Below the pieces are notes generated by a model. That model made no database searches. It saw only the letters and a program-made list of their open reading frames with translations, and was not told the DNA's origin. Below are positions 26,080 to 34,977 of a stretch of DNA of 64,000 bases, in pieces. Both the position numbers and the translations under genes were made by a program. The first letter of the stretch is position 1; every line of letters begins with the position of its first letter. The stretch is from Arthrobacter sp. ZGTC412 (GTDB lineage Bacteria > Actinomycetota > Actinomycetes > Actinomycetales > Micrococcaceae), in NCBI RefSeq assembly GCF_002929215.1, contig NZ_PJII01000003.1, positions 62,001 to 126,000 on the forward strand, in the 5' to 3' direction.

Positions 26080-26169
26080 GGTGACGTGTCCGAGCGGCCG
26101 AAGGTGCAACACTCGAAATGTTGTTTGGTGTAAAAGCCAACGTGGGTTCAAATCCCACCGTCACCGCCA
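26080..26169 (+). tRNA. tRNA-Ser (anticodon CGA), CCA encoded
   Basis: A class II tRNA with a long variable arm. Acceptor GGTGACG/CGTCACC, anticodon arm CAACA-CTCGAAA-TGTTG with CGA at 26114-26116, and T arm GTGGG-TTCAAAT-CCCAC. The CCA at 26167-26169 is present in the DNA. Confidence 0.96.
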
Positions 26170-26173
26170 CTGC

Positions 26174-26215
26174 AAAAGCCCCCGGCTCCCTTGAAGAAGG
26201 GAACCGGGGGCTTTT
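26174..26215 (+). terminator. Terminator after tRNA-Ser
   Basis: A long stem AAAAGCCCCCGG / CCGGGGGCTTTT (26174-26185 with 26204-26215) with an internal CTCCCTT/AAGGGAA pairing and loop GAAG. It ends in TTTTC. Confidence 0.88.
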
Positions 26216-26291
26216 CTCATATCGGTGCTTCAGCCTGTCAGCGAGGTTTCACAAGCTCAACCGGCGGGACTTCGACAGGCCCAACCGCCGT

Positions 26292-27542
26292 TTACGCCGC
26301 CGCGCTCTCTGCGATCTTCTTCGGCGTAACAGCGGGAACGCCGTCGCCATCCTGCGCGTACAGCCAGTCGTTGTACTGGAAGTTGTTGTCCTTCCGGCTC
26401 CTGAACAGAAGGTTGCGCAGCGTACGGGCCAGGCCCGAGACATGCCAGGACTCGCCCCACACACGGGCGGTTCGCTGGACCCGGGCCGTGCGGCTGGCGC
26501 GGACGTCGTTGAACTCCCGGATTGCCTCGTCCCAACCGGCCGGGTTGACCCCGTCGCCAGTAAACACAGTGCCCGCGCTCGCATCCTGCAACGCAGCGGC
26601 ATCCTCAAGGGCTTGGCAGGCGCCCTGGGCGAGGTACTGGAGCATGGGGTGCGCGGCGTCGCCCATCAGCACCATCCGGCCGGCCACCCAGTTCTCAATC
26701 GGGTCACGGTCGTACATGGGCCAGCGGATGCCGGTGGCCAGGTTCTTCAGCGCCTCCTGGACGGCGGGCACGCAGTCCTTGTAGGCAGCCTGGAGCTCGT
26801 CCACTCCCCCGTACTGCTCCTCGCCGCGTTCGAAGGATGCAGACTTGAAGACAGCCACGGTGTTGAGCAACTCGCCCTTTCGCAGCGGGTACTGCACCAG
26901 GTGGCAGTCCGGGCCGAGGTACACGATGACGTCCTCAAGGTCGGCCTTGGGCGTGTCTTCGGTGATGGGCACAGTGCCGCGGTACGCCACGTAAGCGGAG
27001 GACACCGGATCGTCCTTGGCAACGAGGGGACGGAGCGTGGACTTGAGCCCGTCGGCCCCAATCACCACGTCGGCTTCATAGTCCACGCCCGCGGCGGTGT
27101 GTGCCACGCCGCGGCCGTTAACCGTCTCGACACCTTCGACCATAACGTCGTTGACCAGCTTGACGCCGGCCGCCTCACACCCCTCAAGCAGGACGCGGTG
27201 CAGGTCGCTGCGGTGGATCACCACGTACGGCGCGCCGTAGCGTGCCGCGAATTCCCCACCGAGCGTCTGGCGCGTGAGCTCCTCGCCGGTGACGGCGTCG
27301 CGGAACACCAGGTGCTTGGGCTGCACACCAATCTCCAGCGCCTTGTCCAGCAGGCCCCAGCGCTTCAGGACACGGGACGCGTTGGGCGCCATCTGCAGCC
27401 CGGCTCCCACCTCGCCGAATTCAGGCGCCCTCTCCACGAGGGTGACGTTGGCGCCATTCTCACGCAGCGCAAGGGCTCCGGCCAGACCGGCCATTCCCCC
27501 TCCGATCACCAGGACATCGGTGGACGTGGCGTGCTCAGACAT
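26292..27542 (-). CDS. FAD-dependent aromatic monooxygenase, probably 3-hydroxybenzoate 6-hydroxylase
   Basis: A 416-residue group A flavoprotein monooxygenase: GGGMAG (14-19), DG motif VVIGADGLKSTLR near 165, and GDAAHPMLQYLAQGACQALEDA near 290. Gentisate ring-cleavage genes are nearby, so the probable reaction is 3-hydroxybenzoate + NADH + O2 to gentisate; salicylate 5-hydroxylation is less likely for this family. The start is the ATG at 27542 (MSEHATS); upstream sequence in frame is Pro/Ser-rich and belongs to the transporter gene on another frame. It overlaps the upstream transporter stop by 8 bp (ATGTCTGA). Confidence 0.88.
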   Translation of the reverse strand: MSEHATSTDVLVIGGGMAGLAGALALRENGANVTLVERAPEFGEVGAGLQMAPNASRVLKRWGLLDKALEIGVQPKHLVFRDAVTGEELTRQTLGGEFAARYGAPYVVIHRSDLHRVLLEGCEAAGVKLVNDVMVEGVETVNGRGVAHTAAGVDYEADVVIGADGLKSTLRPLVAKDDPVSSAYVAYRGTVPITEDTPKADLEDVIVYLGPDCHLVQYPLRKGELLNTVAVFKSASFERGEEQYGGVDELQAAYKDCVPAVQEALKNLATGIRWPMYDRDPIENWVAGRMVLMGDAAHPMLQYLAQGACQALEDAAALQDASAGTVFTGDGVNPAGWDEAIREFNDVRASRTARVQRTARVWGESWHVSGLARTLRNLLFRSRKDNNFQYNDWLYAQDGDGVPAVTPKKIAESAAA

Positions 27543-28866
27543 TGCTTGCTCCTGTTGTTGAAATTGAGGTGGAGGTTGGAAGTTTGGATTTGAGGTGAAG
27601 GCCGACGGCGGCGAGCAGCACCGCGGCGATGGCGGCGGCACCGGCGAAGGCGAGGAAGTTGGAGTTGACGCCCAGCCCGGCGGCCAGGAGGAGGCCACCC
27701 ACCTGCGGGGCCGCTACGGCGCCGATGCGCCCCGTCCCCAGCGCCCAGCCGAGGGCTGTTCCGCGCAGGTGGGCGGGATAGTGGTTCGCGACGGCCGCAA
27801 TGATGAGGCACTGCGTGCCGTGGGTTCCGACGCCGGCCAGCACCAGCATGAGGTACACCACTGCGACGGACGGTCCCATCACGAGGACTACCAGTGCACC
27901 GGCCGCGACTGCGGCTGCGGCTATCGCCGTCGGAATAGGACCGAAGCGCGTCCCTGCCCAGGCAGTGATGACCGAACCGGCCACCGCACCCACGTTGAGT
28001 GCCAGTGCGAAGGTCAGCGCGGAGCCAAGGTTGTAGCCAGCCAATTGCATGAGGTTGGGCAGCCAGGTGCCCAGGCCGTACCAGGCGAAGAGCGTGGCGA
28101 TCGTTGCGACAGCAAACAGCATGCTGATGCCCAGGTAGGGGGCGCGGAGCAAGGAGGAGAAGCCGGAGGATGCCTTGGCGCCAGCCGCAGCCGGCTGGTC
28201 CGAAGTCAGCGTCTCGGGAATGTATTTCAGCCCGAGCGGCACCACAATCACCAGTGCCAGCACGGCCACGAGGAACATTGACTGCCAGCCAAACGCGGGA
28301 ATCATCTGGATCCCCACAAGGGCGGCAATGGAGCCCCCGATCGGGACACCGGACATCATCAAAGTGGCAATAGTGGACCGCCATTTGGTGGGGACCAGTT
28401 CGGCCACAAGGGCGTTTGCGGAAGGCACCAGTCCACCGAGTCCGATCCCCGCGAGGAGCCTCAGGATACCGAAGACGGCAGCATTGGGAGCGAACGCGCA
28501 AAGAACGGTGAAAACGGAGAAAACGACTGCGCAACCGAGAATGGTCCGGCGGCGGCCCCACGAGTCAGCCATGCGGCCTGCGAAGATGGCGCCGATCATC
28601 ATGCCGACAAAGGCCATGGACCCGATGGTGCCGGCGGTGGCCTTGGTCAGGCCCCAGCCGGTTTCGGAAATCAAGGAGGACTGGACCGTGCCGTAGACAA
28701 TCAGGTCGTAGCCGTCGAATACCACCAACAGCCAGCAGACGAGGACTGCCAACGCCGAGGCCTTGGAGAACCGGCCGCGCCCGCCGTCGGACGAGGAAGC
28801 AGGCGAGGTGGCGGGTGCCCCCCGTGAGGACCGTTGCGTCGCTGCAGCGGGAAGTGTGTGATTCAT
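27535..28866 (-). CDS. MFS transporter of the aromatic acid:H+ symporter (AAHS) type
   Basis: A 443-residue protein with twelve membrane helices. Signature loops: DGYDLIVYGTVQSSL in helix 1 (Asp of the AAHS family), GRMADSWGRRRTILG between helices 2 and 3, and RLLAGIGLGGLVPSANALVAE in helix 4. It should import 3-hydroxybenzoate or gentisate by proton symport. The ATG at 28866 is chosen because it starts a Ser/Pro-rich cytoplasmic N terminus before helix 1. It is translationally coupled to the hydroxylase and divergent from the IclR gene. Confidence 0.92.
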   Translation of the reverse strand: MNHTLPAAATQRSSRGAPATSPASSSDGGRGRFSKASALAVLVCWLLVVFDGYDLIVYGTVQSSLISETGWGLTKATAGTIGSMAFVGMMIGAIFAGRMADSWGRRRTILGCAVVFSVFTVLCAFAPNAAVFGILRLLAGIGLGGLVPSANALVAELVPTKWRSTIATLMMSGVPIGGSIAALVGIQMIPAFGWQSMFLVAVLALVIVVPLGLKYIPETLTSDQPAAAGAKASSGFSSLLRAPYLGISMLFAVATIATLFAWYGLGTWLPNLMQLAGYNLGSALTFALALNVGAVAGSVITAWAGTRFGPIPTAIAAAAVAAGALVVLVMGPSVAVVYLMLVLAGVGTHGTQCLIIAAVANHYPAHLRGTALGWALGTGRIGAVAAPQVGGLLLAAGLGVNSNFLAFAGAAAIAAVLLAAVGLHLKSKLPTSTSISTTGASNV

Positions 28867-28878
28867 CCCACCACTGTC

Positions 28879-29763
28879 ATGGCCGCCCAAGATGAACCAC
28901 AATACAATTCTGATGTGCAGAACAATCCCGCTCCGCAAGGCTCGGCAAAGCCGGGGCGGAAGCCTGGCCAGAAGAAGCCCGTGCAGAAGCGGCCCACGTA
29001 TTCCATCGAAGCCGTGGACAACGCACTGCAGCTGCTCCAACTGCTGCGCGACGGCGGGGCGCTGCGGTTGAAGGACGCGGCCGAGGAACTGGGAGTTGCC
29101 CCGTCCACCGCCCACCGCCTCCTGGCGATGCTGGTCTACCGGGGTTTCGCCGTGCAGGATGAAACCCGGCGCTACGTCCCCGGCCCCGCGATGGGGGTCG
29201 GGCCGGCCGGACTGAGCTGGACCCGGCTGCTCCGCTCGCTGGCCCAACCTCACATGGAACTGCTGTCCGCGCAGCTCAACGAGACCGTCAACCTCATGGT
29301 GCGGGTTGGCACCAAAGTGCGCTTCCTGGCCACCATTGAAGGAAACAGTGTATTGCGGGTGGGCGACAGGCAGGGGACGGTGCTGCCCGCGAGCAAGACC
29401 TCCGGCGGCAAGGCCATCCTTGCAGAGCTGGATCCGTCCATGATCCAGCAGCTCTTCCGCAGCAACTATGCCGACATCAGCGGTGACACCATCGCCGAGG
29501 AGGACTATCCGGCATTCCTGCGGGAGCTCGATTCCGTCCGCAGCAACGGCTTTGCTGCCAACTTCGAGGGCACGGAAGACGGCGTGAGCGCCCTGGGCAT
29601 GGCGCTGCACAACCGGCAGGGCCAGGTAGTGGGAGCGATCAGCGTCGCCACCCCTGCCACACGGTTCCGAGCAGTGTTCGACGGCGGTTTGGTCGCCGCC
29701 CTGCGCGAGACCTGCCGGCAGTTGGAAATTGACATTGCCGCCAACCCGGCCGAGCCGGACTGA
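28879..29763 (+). CDS. IclR-family regulator of the gentisate pathway
   Basis: A regulator of about 294 residues. The N-terminal HTH (YSIEAVDNALQLLQLLRDGG, LGVAPSTAHRLLAMLVYRG) is followed by the IclR effector domain ending around GAISVATPATRF. It sits between the divergent transporter/hydroxylase operon and the gentisate genes, like known gentisate regulators. The start is uncertain: the ATG at 28879 leaves 12 bp to the divergent gene; a GTG at 28915 lies 7 bp beyond a TACAAT box (28903-28908) and could be a leaderless start. The effector is probably 3-hydroxybenzoate or gentisate. Confidence 0.85.
   Translation: MAAQDEPQYNSDVQNNPAPQGSAKPGRKPGQKKPVQKRPTYSIEAVDNALQLLQLLRDGGALRLKDAAEELGVAPSTAHRLLAMLVYRGFAVQDETRRYVPGPAMGVGPAGLSWTRLLRSLAQPHMELLSAQLNETVNLMVRVGTKVRFLATIEGNSVLRVGDRQGTVLPASKTSGGKAILAELDPSMIQQLFRSNYADISGDTIAEEDYPAFLRELDSVRSNGFAANFEGTEDGVSALGMALHNRQGQVVGAISVATPATRFRAVFDGGLVAALRETCRQLEIDIAANPAEPD
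28908..28924. promoter_or_regulatory. Candidate IclR operator in the divergent region
   Basis: TTCTG (28908-28912) and CAGAA (28918-28922) form an inverted pair; the word GCAGAACA spans 28917-28924. The same word and arms recur before the gentisate dioxygenase at 29782. Assignment as a binding site is inference. Confidence 0.4.
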
Positions 29764-29781
29764 ACTCACCCGAGCGGCGAA

Positions 29782-29793
29782 TTCTGCAGAACA
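29782..29793. promoter_or_regulatory. Candidate IclR operator before gentisate dioxygenase
   Basis: TTCTGCAGAA (29782-29791) is a 10-bp palindrome followed by CA, giving the same GCAGAACA word as the site at 28917. It lies about 90 bp before the dioxygenase start. Confidence 0.4.
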
Positions 29794-29872
29794 GAAAGTA
29801 CTGGGAGTCCCACTCGCGCATCCCTAGGGTCGAACTACGCCAAGAACTGTTCGGACCAACCAGGAGGCCTAC

Positions 29873-31003
29873 GTGTCCATCAGCGCCGAGAACACGACAC
29901 ATGAATCAGTGGCCGCCAGCCACGCCTTGCCCGAGCCGACCCCTGAGGAAGCCGCCCAGCTGGAGCAGCTGTACCGGGATTTCAACAAGGAGAACCTGAT
30001 CCCGCTGTGGACGGAGATCGGCGACCTGATGCCGATGGTGCCGTCTCCAAAGGCGGTTCCGCATGTGTGGCGCTGGGATGACCTGTACCCGCTGGCTGCA
30101 CGGGCCGGCGACCTGGTGCCGGTGGGCCGCGGCGGGGAACGCCGGGCGATTGCCCTGGCTAACCCGGGGCTGGCCGGCACCCCGTACGCCACTCCCACGC
30201 TGTGGGCGGCGATCCAGTACCTTGGTGCCCGCGAAACAGCGCCGGAGCACCGCCATTCCCAAAACGCGTTCCGTTTCGTCGTGGAGGGCGAAGGCGTGTG
30301 GACCGTGGTGAACGGTGACCCTGTGCGCATGTCCCGGGGCGATTTCCTGCTGACCCCGGGGTGGAACTTCCACGGCCACCACAACGACACCGATGAGCCG
30401 ATGGCCTGGATCGACGGCCTGGACATCCCGTTCGTCCATTACGCGGACGCCGGGTTCTTCGAGTTCGGCACCGAGCGCGTCACCGACGAAGCCACTCCTG
30501 ACATCTCCCGCTCGGAGCGGCTCTGGGCGCACCCCGGCCTGCGCCCGCTCTCCGGCCTGGACAACACCACCAGCTCCCCCATCGCCGCGTACCGATGGGA
30601 GTACACGGACCGGGCACTGCGCGAGCAGCTGCTGCTTGAGGACGAAGGCCACCCCGCCACCGTCTCGCAGGGCCACGCCGCCGTCCGGTACACCAACCCG
30701 ACCACCGGCGGGGACGTGATGCCCACCATCCGCGCCGAGTTCCACCGCCTCCGTGCCGGCGCCACCACCGAGACACTCCACGAAGTGGGCTCCAGCGTGT
30801 GGCAAGTCTTCGAAGGCACGGGCTCCGTGGTTCTGAACGGCGAAACCAAAAAGCTGACCAAGGGGGACCTCTTCGTTGTTCCGTCCTGGGCAGCATGGTC
30901 GCTCCAGGCCGAAAACGAATTCGACCTGTTCCGCTTCAGCGATGCCCCGATCTTCGAGCGCCTGAGCTTCAACCGAACCTACACCGAAGGACGCACCAAG
31001 TAA
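29873..31003 (+). CDS. Gentisate 1,2-dioxygenase
   Basis: A 376-residue double-cupin iron dioxygenase that opens gentisate to maleylpyruvate. The N-terminal cupin has EHRHSQNAFRFVVEGEG (His126, His128) and the downstream HGHH near 167-170 as the Fe(II) ligands. A second cupin lies in the C-terminal half. The start is GTG at 29873, preceded by GGAGG. The stop overlaps the start of the hydrolase gene (TAATG). First gene of the three-gene ring-cleavage operon. Confidence 0.95.
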   Translation: MSISAENTTHESVAASHALPEPTPEEAAQLEQLYRDFNKENLIPLWTEIGDLMPMVPSPKAVPHVWRWDDLYPLAARAGDLVPVGRGGERRAIALANPGLAGTPYATPTLWAAIQYLGARETAPEHRHSQNAFRFVVEGEGVWTVVNGDPVRMSRGDFLLTPGWNFHGHHNDTDEPMAWIDGLDIPFVHYADAGFFEFGTERVTDEATPDISRSERLWAHPGLRPLSGLDNTTSSPIAAYRWEYTDRALREQLLLEDEGHPATVSQGHAAVRYTNPTTGGDVMPTIRAEFHRLRAGATTETLHEVGSSVWQVFEGTGSVVLNGETKKLTKGDLFVVPSWAAWSLQAENEFDLFRFSDAPIFERLSFNRTYTEGRTK

Positions 31004-31827
31004 TGAAACTCCTCACCCTCCGCACCTCTGCTGGCACCGTTGCTGTCCGCCAGGACGGCGAGACCCTCACCGAGATTCCCGGATTCGCCGACGTCGGCGC
31101 CCTGCTGCAGGACCCGTCGTGGGAAACCGCGGCGCAGGCTGCCAGCGGCGCAACCCACCCGCTCGACGGCGCCGACCTCGCCGCCGTCGTCCCCTTCCCG
31201 GGGAAAATCATCTGCGTGGGCCACAACTACCGCAACCACATCAAGGAGATGGGCCGGGAAGTTCCCGAGTACCCCACCCTGTTTGCGAAGTACGCCGAAT
31301 CCCTGATCGGCCCCAACGACGACCTCGCCCTGCCGCAGGAATCGGACACCGTGGACTGGGAAGCCGAACTCGCCGTAGTGATCGGCAAGCAGGGCCGCCG
31401 GATCAGTGAAGCCGACGCCGCAGACCACATCGCCGGTTACGCCGTGCTTAACGATGTGTCCATGCGCGACTACCAGTTCCGCACCATCCAGTGGCTGCAG
31501 GGCAAGACCTGGGAGAAGTCCACCCCGTTCGGCCCCGCCCTGGTCACCAAGGACGAATTCACTGCCGGCCCGCTGATGACCTCGGAGGTCGACGGCGAAG
31601 TCCAGCAGAGCACCCCCACCTCGGACCTGGTGTTCACGCCGGAATTCCTGGTCTCCTACATCTCCACCATCATTACCCTGAACCCGGGAGACGTGATCGC
31701 CACCGGCACCCCCGGCGGCGTGGGCCACGCCCAGGACCCCAAGCGCTACCTGCAGGAGGGCCAAATCCTGGTCACCACCATCGAAGGCCTCGGCCAGCTG
31801 AAGAACCGCGTGGTCAAGGAAGCCTGA
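31003..31827 (+). CDS. Fumarylpyruvate hydrolase (FAH family)
   Basis: A 274-residue fumarylacetoacetate hydrolase-like protein that splits fumarylpyruvate into fumarate and pyruvate. The metal-binding acidic set appears as DWEAELAVVIGK (Glu120, Glu122) and a later Asp in NDVSMRDYQ; the C-terminal loop GDVIATGTPGGVG is typical. The ATG at 31003 overlaps the previous stop by one base and its own stop overlaps the next start (TGATG), so translation is coupled. It is the last enzyme of the pathway. Confidence 0.93.
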   Translation: MKLLTLRTSAGTVAVRQDGETLTEIPGFADVGALLQDPSWETAAQAASGATHPLDGADLAAVVPFPGKIICVGHNYRNHIKEMGREVPEYPTLFAKYAESLIGPNDDLALPQESDTVDWEAELAVVIGKQGRRISEADAADHIAGYAVLNDVSMRDYQFRTIQWLQGKTWEKSTPFGPALVTKDEFTAGPLMTSEVDGEVQQSTPTSDLVFTPEFLVSYISTIITLNPGDVIATGTPGGVGHAQDPKRYLQEGQILVTTIEGLGQLKNRVVKEA

Positions 31828-32591
31828 TGGCAGCCCGCCACGACCAAACCGCGGACCCGGCGCTCCTGGACGCACTGCTCCAGGGGCGCCGGGGCACGGC
31901 GTTCTTCGCCCGCAAGCTGAACGAGCTGACCGATGCAGAGCTCGACGGCGGCACCCTCCTTCCCGGCTGGACCCGCCGGCATGTCGTGGCACACGTGGGC
32001 TACAACGCGCGGGCCATCGCCCGACTGATCGAATGGGCTGCCACCGGCGTGGAAACCCCGATGTATTCTTCGCCGGAGGCCCGGAACCATGAGATCGAGT
32101 TCGGCGCCACGCTGTCCCCGATCGCGCTGCGGCACCTTTTCGACCATTCTGCTGTGCACCTGAACGTGGAATGGCGCGACCTGCCTGCCGATGCCTGGCA
32201 CCACAAGGTCAAGACCGCCCAGGGCCGCACCGTCCCGGCCGAGGAGACCGTGTGGATGCGTACCCGGGAAGTCTGGATGCACGCCGTGGACTTGGACAAC
32301 GGGGCCACATTCAACGACATTCCTGCTCCCGTCCTGGAACGGCTCCTCGGCGATATCACCGGAGCCTGGCGGACCCGCGGCACGGACACCGCACTTCTTA
32401 TAAAGGTGGAGAGAACAATTGCCGGGAGTGGCCTGACGTTCGGCGACACTAGCGCTGCCGACCCGACGATTATCACGGGCCCACTGGCCGCCGTCGTCGA
32501 ATGGGCTGCCGGCCGTGGAACTGGCGGCGTCACGGCCTCCGGGCCGGGTGCAGCAGGTGGCACGCTTCCCGCTCCGCCGAAGTGGATCTGA
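31827..32591 (+). CDS. Mycothiol-dependent maleylpyruvate isomerase
   Basis: A 254-residue DinB-like four-helix protein (MDMPI N-terminal family). It isomerises maleylpyruvate to fumarylpyruvate using mycothiol, the actinobacterial thiol. Motifs include GWTRRHVVAHVGYNARAIARLIEWA with the metal-binding His, and REVWMHAVDL later in the domain. The last 55 residues form the C-terminal sterol-carrier-like segment. It is third in the operon; a strong terminator follows. Confidence 0.9.
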   Translation: MAARHDQTADPALLDALLQGRRGTAFFARKLNELTDAELDGGTLLPGWTRRHVVAHVGYNARAIARLIEWAATGVETPMYSSPEARNHEIEFGATLSPIALRHLFDHSAVHLNVEWRDLPADAWHHKVKTAQGRTVPAEETVWMRTREVWMHAVDLDNGATFNDIPAPVLERLLGDITGAWRTRGTDTALLIKVERTIAGSGLTFGDTSAADPTIITGPLAAVVEWAAGRGTGGVTASGPGAAGGTLPAPPKWI

Positions 32592-32624
32592 AGCAAGGCT
32601 GCGCGAGGCGCTAGATCAACAAGA

Positions 32625-32659
32625 ATGCCCGGTACCGCCTTCCAGACGGTACCGGGCAT
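32625..32659. terminator. Bidirectional terminator, gentisate operon and GntK-GH3 gene
   Basis: A 13-bp perfect stem, ATGCCCGGTACCG with its complement (32625-32637 and 32647-32659), around a 9-nt loop. It lies between convergent genes ending at 32591 and 32671. Confidence 0.85.
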
Positions 32660-32670
32660 CTCCATGCCTT

Positions 32671-34977
32671 CTAGAGCCGGGTGTCGAAGGACCCGCAGAA
32701 CACGTTGTCGTTGAACGTTCCCTGGAACTCCGACTTGCCTTGGATCTTGGCGATGGTGGCCCGGATAGCCTCCCGGGAACCCGCATGCGCGTGGATCGCC
32801 GTCTTGACCATCGGCACATCAATCAGGTGATTGGGCTGGTTGAGCGAGACAAACACCGTGGGCACCTCGGTGGTGTACCAGGGGATCTCCGCAGCCATCG
32901 GCGAGGACCACTTGATCCGGATGGCAGCCTCCTGCGCGAATCCCTTCACGTTGGCGAACACAAACGCGGCGTCGTACTTCTCCGGGTAATCGGCGGTGGC
33001 TTCCTCGGAAAGGACCCGCATGAAGTTCATGCCGGTCTCGCCCGCGGCCTCCCGCTGCTCGGCCGTCTTGAACACATGCACCTCAAAGCCAGCCGCTTCC
33101 AGCTCTTCCTTCACCGTGTCCAGATAGGCCAGGGGATCAGCACGGGTGAAGTCAGCGCCGCCGGAAATCCCATACAAACGGATCCGCGGATGGGTCTCCG
33201 GTGTAATGGGCAGGTTGCCCGCTGTGTCCTTGACCAGCGTGATGGTTTTGTCCGCGATCTCCGCCGCGATGGCACGGTGCACCTCGCTGCCGATCACAGC
33301 CAACGCCTCAGCAGGCGGCACGAGCTCAGAGACAGGCGTCCGGTGCAGCCCCAAAGAAGCCTTCAGCCCCAGGATCCGGCGCAGTGCATCGTGCAGCCGC
33401 TGTTCGGTGATGACGCCGGACTTGTAGCCGTCCAGCATGTAGCCGAAGTCCTCCGCCGGATTGCGGAAGAACAGGAACATGTCGCAGCCCGCGGCGATGG
33501 TGGCCGGCACCAGGTCCTTGCGCTTCATGGCCTGGGTGAGGCCCACCATCAGCGAGGCGTCCGTCAGGACCAGTCCATTGAAGCCGAGTTCACCGCGGAG
33601 CAGGTCCTGGAGCAGCTCGGGCCCGAGCGTTGCGGGCAGGATGTCCTTATCAGCCATGCCGGGCCGGAAGTGCCGGGACAGTTCCGGCGCCCCGATGTGC
33701 CCGATCATGATGGACTGCACGCCGTGTCCGATCATCTCGCGGTACACGTGCCCGTACGTCCGGTTCCACTCCTCGTAACTAAAGGTGTTGTAGGAGGTGA
33801 CCACGTGCTGGTCCCGCTCATCCACACCGTCCCCGGGGAAGTGCTTCATGGCGCAGACAGTGGCGGACTCGCTGATGCCGTCGAAGTACTCCTTGGCCCG
33901 CTCCACCACGATCTCCGGGGTGTTGCCGAAGGCGCGGGTGGAGATGACAGTGTTCCGCCAGTTGTAGTGAATGTCCACGATCGGGGCGAAGGCCCAGTTA
34001 CAGCCGAGCGCCGCGGTTTCCACCCCGGCCACCTGTCCCATCTGGCGGGCGATGGCCTTGTCCGGGTGTGAGCCGGCCTGCAGGTGCGTGGACACAAACG
34101 TTCCGTCGTCGCAGCTTCCGGCTCCCCCCATTTCCGGGTTGGAGGCCACCAGCAGCGGGATGCGGGTCCTGGACTGGGCGTAACGGATGTGCTCCTGCAC
34201 CGCAGCGGATGGGCCGGGCCGGTACCGCATGCCGCCCACGTGGAAGTTCTCCAGCACACCATCGAGGTACTCCGGGGAGTAGTCGTTGTTGTGGTTGATG
34301 AAAAGCTGGCCGATCTTCTCCTCAAGGCTCATGCCGGCCAGGGTGGATTCCACCCAGGCGACGGCGTCGTCGTCGAGGTTGAACGGCGCGGCCTGAAGGT
34401 CGACGTCGAACTGCCGGGGTGAACTGCCCGCCGCAGCAGCCGTGGGGCGTACGACGGCGGCAATTCCCTTGAGTGCCTCGGATACCACCTCACCGACGGG
34501 GGCGGCGATGTCCACCACCACGGCGGCTTCGTCTGCGCCCAGCGGTTCCAGCGTGGCGAGCTGGGACACCAGCAGCGCCGGCGGCATGAAGTGCCCCGAG
34601 CGCCCTTCAGTCCGTGCCCTCAGCACCTCTTCGCTGCCGTGCAGGTGCAGGAAGATGGTGTCCGGAGCCTGCTTCCGAATAGCGTCGCGGTAGCTGCGGC
34701 GCAGCGCGGAGCACGCTAGGACCATGCCGCCGTCGCCCGCATTGGCCAGCTCGGCGCCCACGGTGGCGAGCCACGGCCAGCGGTCCTCATCAGTCAAAGG
34801 TGTCCCGGCTGCCATCTTGGCGACGTTCTCCACGGGGTGGAGGGAATCGCCGTCGAGGAACGGGACGCCAAGTTCCCGGGCAACGAGGTCGCCGATGGTG
34901 GTCTTGCCGCAGCCGGACACTCCCATCACGATGACACGGAGTTTAGGCTTGCCGGTTTCGGTGTTGGAGGTGTTCAC
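32671..34977 (-). CDS. Fusion: gluconokinase (N) + GH3 glycosidase, beta-N-acetylhexosaminidase-like (C)
   Basis: A 768-residue protein, one uninterrupted frame. Residues 1-170 are a complete gluconokinase: P-loop GVSGCGKTT (19-27), [34 protein letters not shown] and [18 protein letters not shown]. After an Ala/Ser-rich linker (about 178-190), residues about 195-768 are a GH3 enzyme with KHFPGDG (Lys378, His379), the loop His391 in DERDQH, and the nucleophile Asp473 in LVLTDAS. The GTG start at 34977 overlaps the mannonate dehydratase stop. The fusion could link gluconate phosphorylation with hydrolysis of a glycoside in the cytoplasm; no signal peptide is seen. Whether both halves act is unknown. 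Confidence 0.9.
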   Translation of the reverse strand: MNTSNTETGKPKLRVIVMGVSGCGKTTIGDLVARELGVPFLDGDSLHPVENVAKMAAGTPLTDEDRWPWLATVGAELANAGDGGMVLACSALRRSYRDAIRKQAPDTIFLHLHGSEEVLRARTEGRSGHFMPPALLVSQLATLEPLGADEAAVVVDIAAPVGEVVSEALKGIAAVVRPTAAAAGSSPRQFDVDLQAAPFNLDDDAVAWVESTLAGMSLEEKIGQLFINHNNDYSPEYLDGVLENFHVGGMRYRPGPSAAVQEHIRYAQSRTRIPLLVASNPEMGGAGSCDDGTFVSTHLQAGSHPDKAIARQMGQVAGVETAALGCNWAFAPIVDIHYNWRNTVISTRAFGNTPEIVVERAKEYFDGISESATVCAMKHFPGDGVDERDQHVVTSYNTFSYEEWNRTYGHVYREMIGHGVQSIMIGHIGAPELSRHFRPGMADKDILPATLGPELLQDLLRGELGFNGLVLTDASLMVGLTQAMKRKDLVPATIAAGCDMFLFFRNPAEDFGYMLDGYKSGVITEQRLHDALRRILGLKASLGLHRTPVSELVPPAEALAVIGSEVHRAIAAEIADKTITLVKDTAGNLPITPETHPRIRLYGISGGADFTRADPLAYLDTVKEELEAAGFEVHVFKTAEQREAAGETGMNFMRVLSEEATADYPEKYDAAFVFANVKGFAQEAAIRIKWSSPMAAEIPWYTTEVPTVFVSLNQPNHLIDVPMVKTAIHAHAGSREAIRATIAKIQGKSEFQGTFNDNVFCGSFDTRL

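Noticed and set aside
26080-26169. tRNA-Ser as an integration site of a mobile island
   Set aside because: No direct repeat of the tRNA 3' end, integrase or composition shift was found in the flanking genes.
28867-29769. N-terminal extension of the MFS transporter by about 300 codons
   Set aside because: The extension runs antisense through the IclR gene; the transporter fold starts at the ATG 28866.
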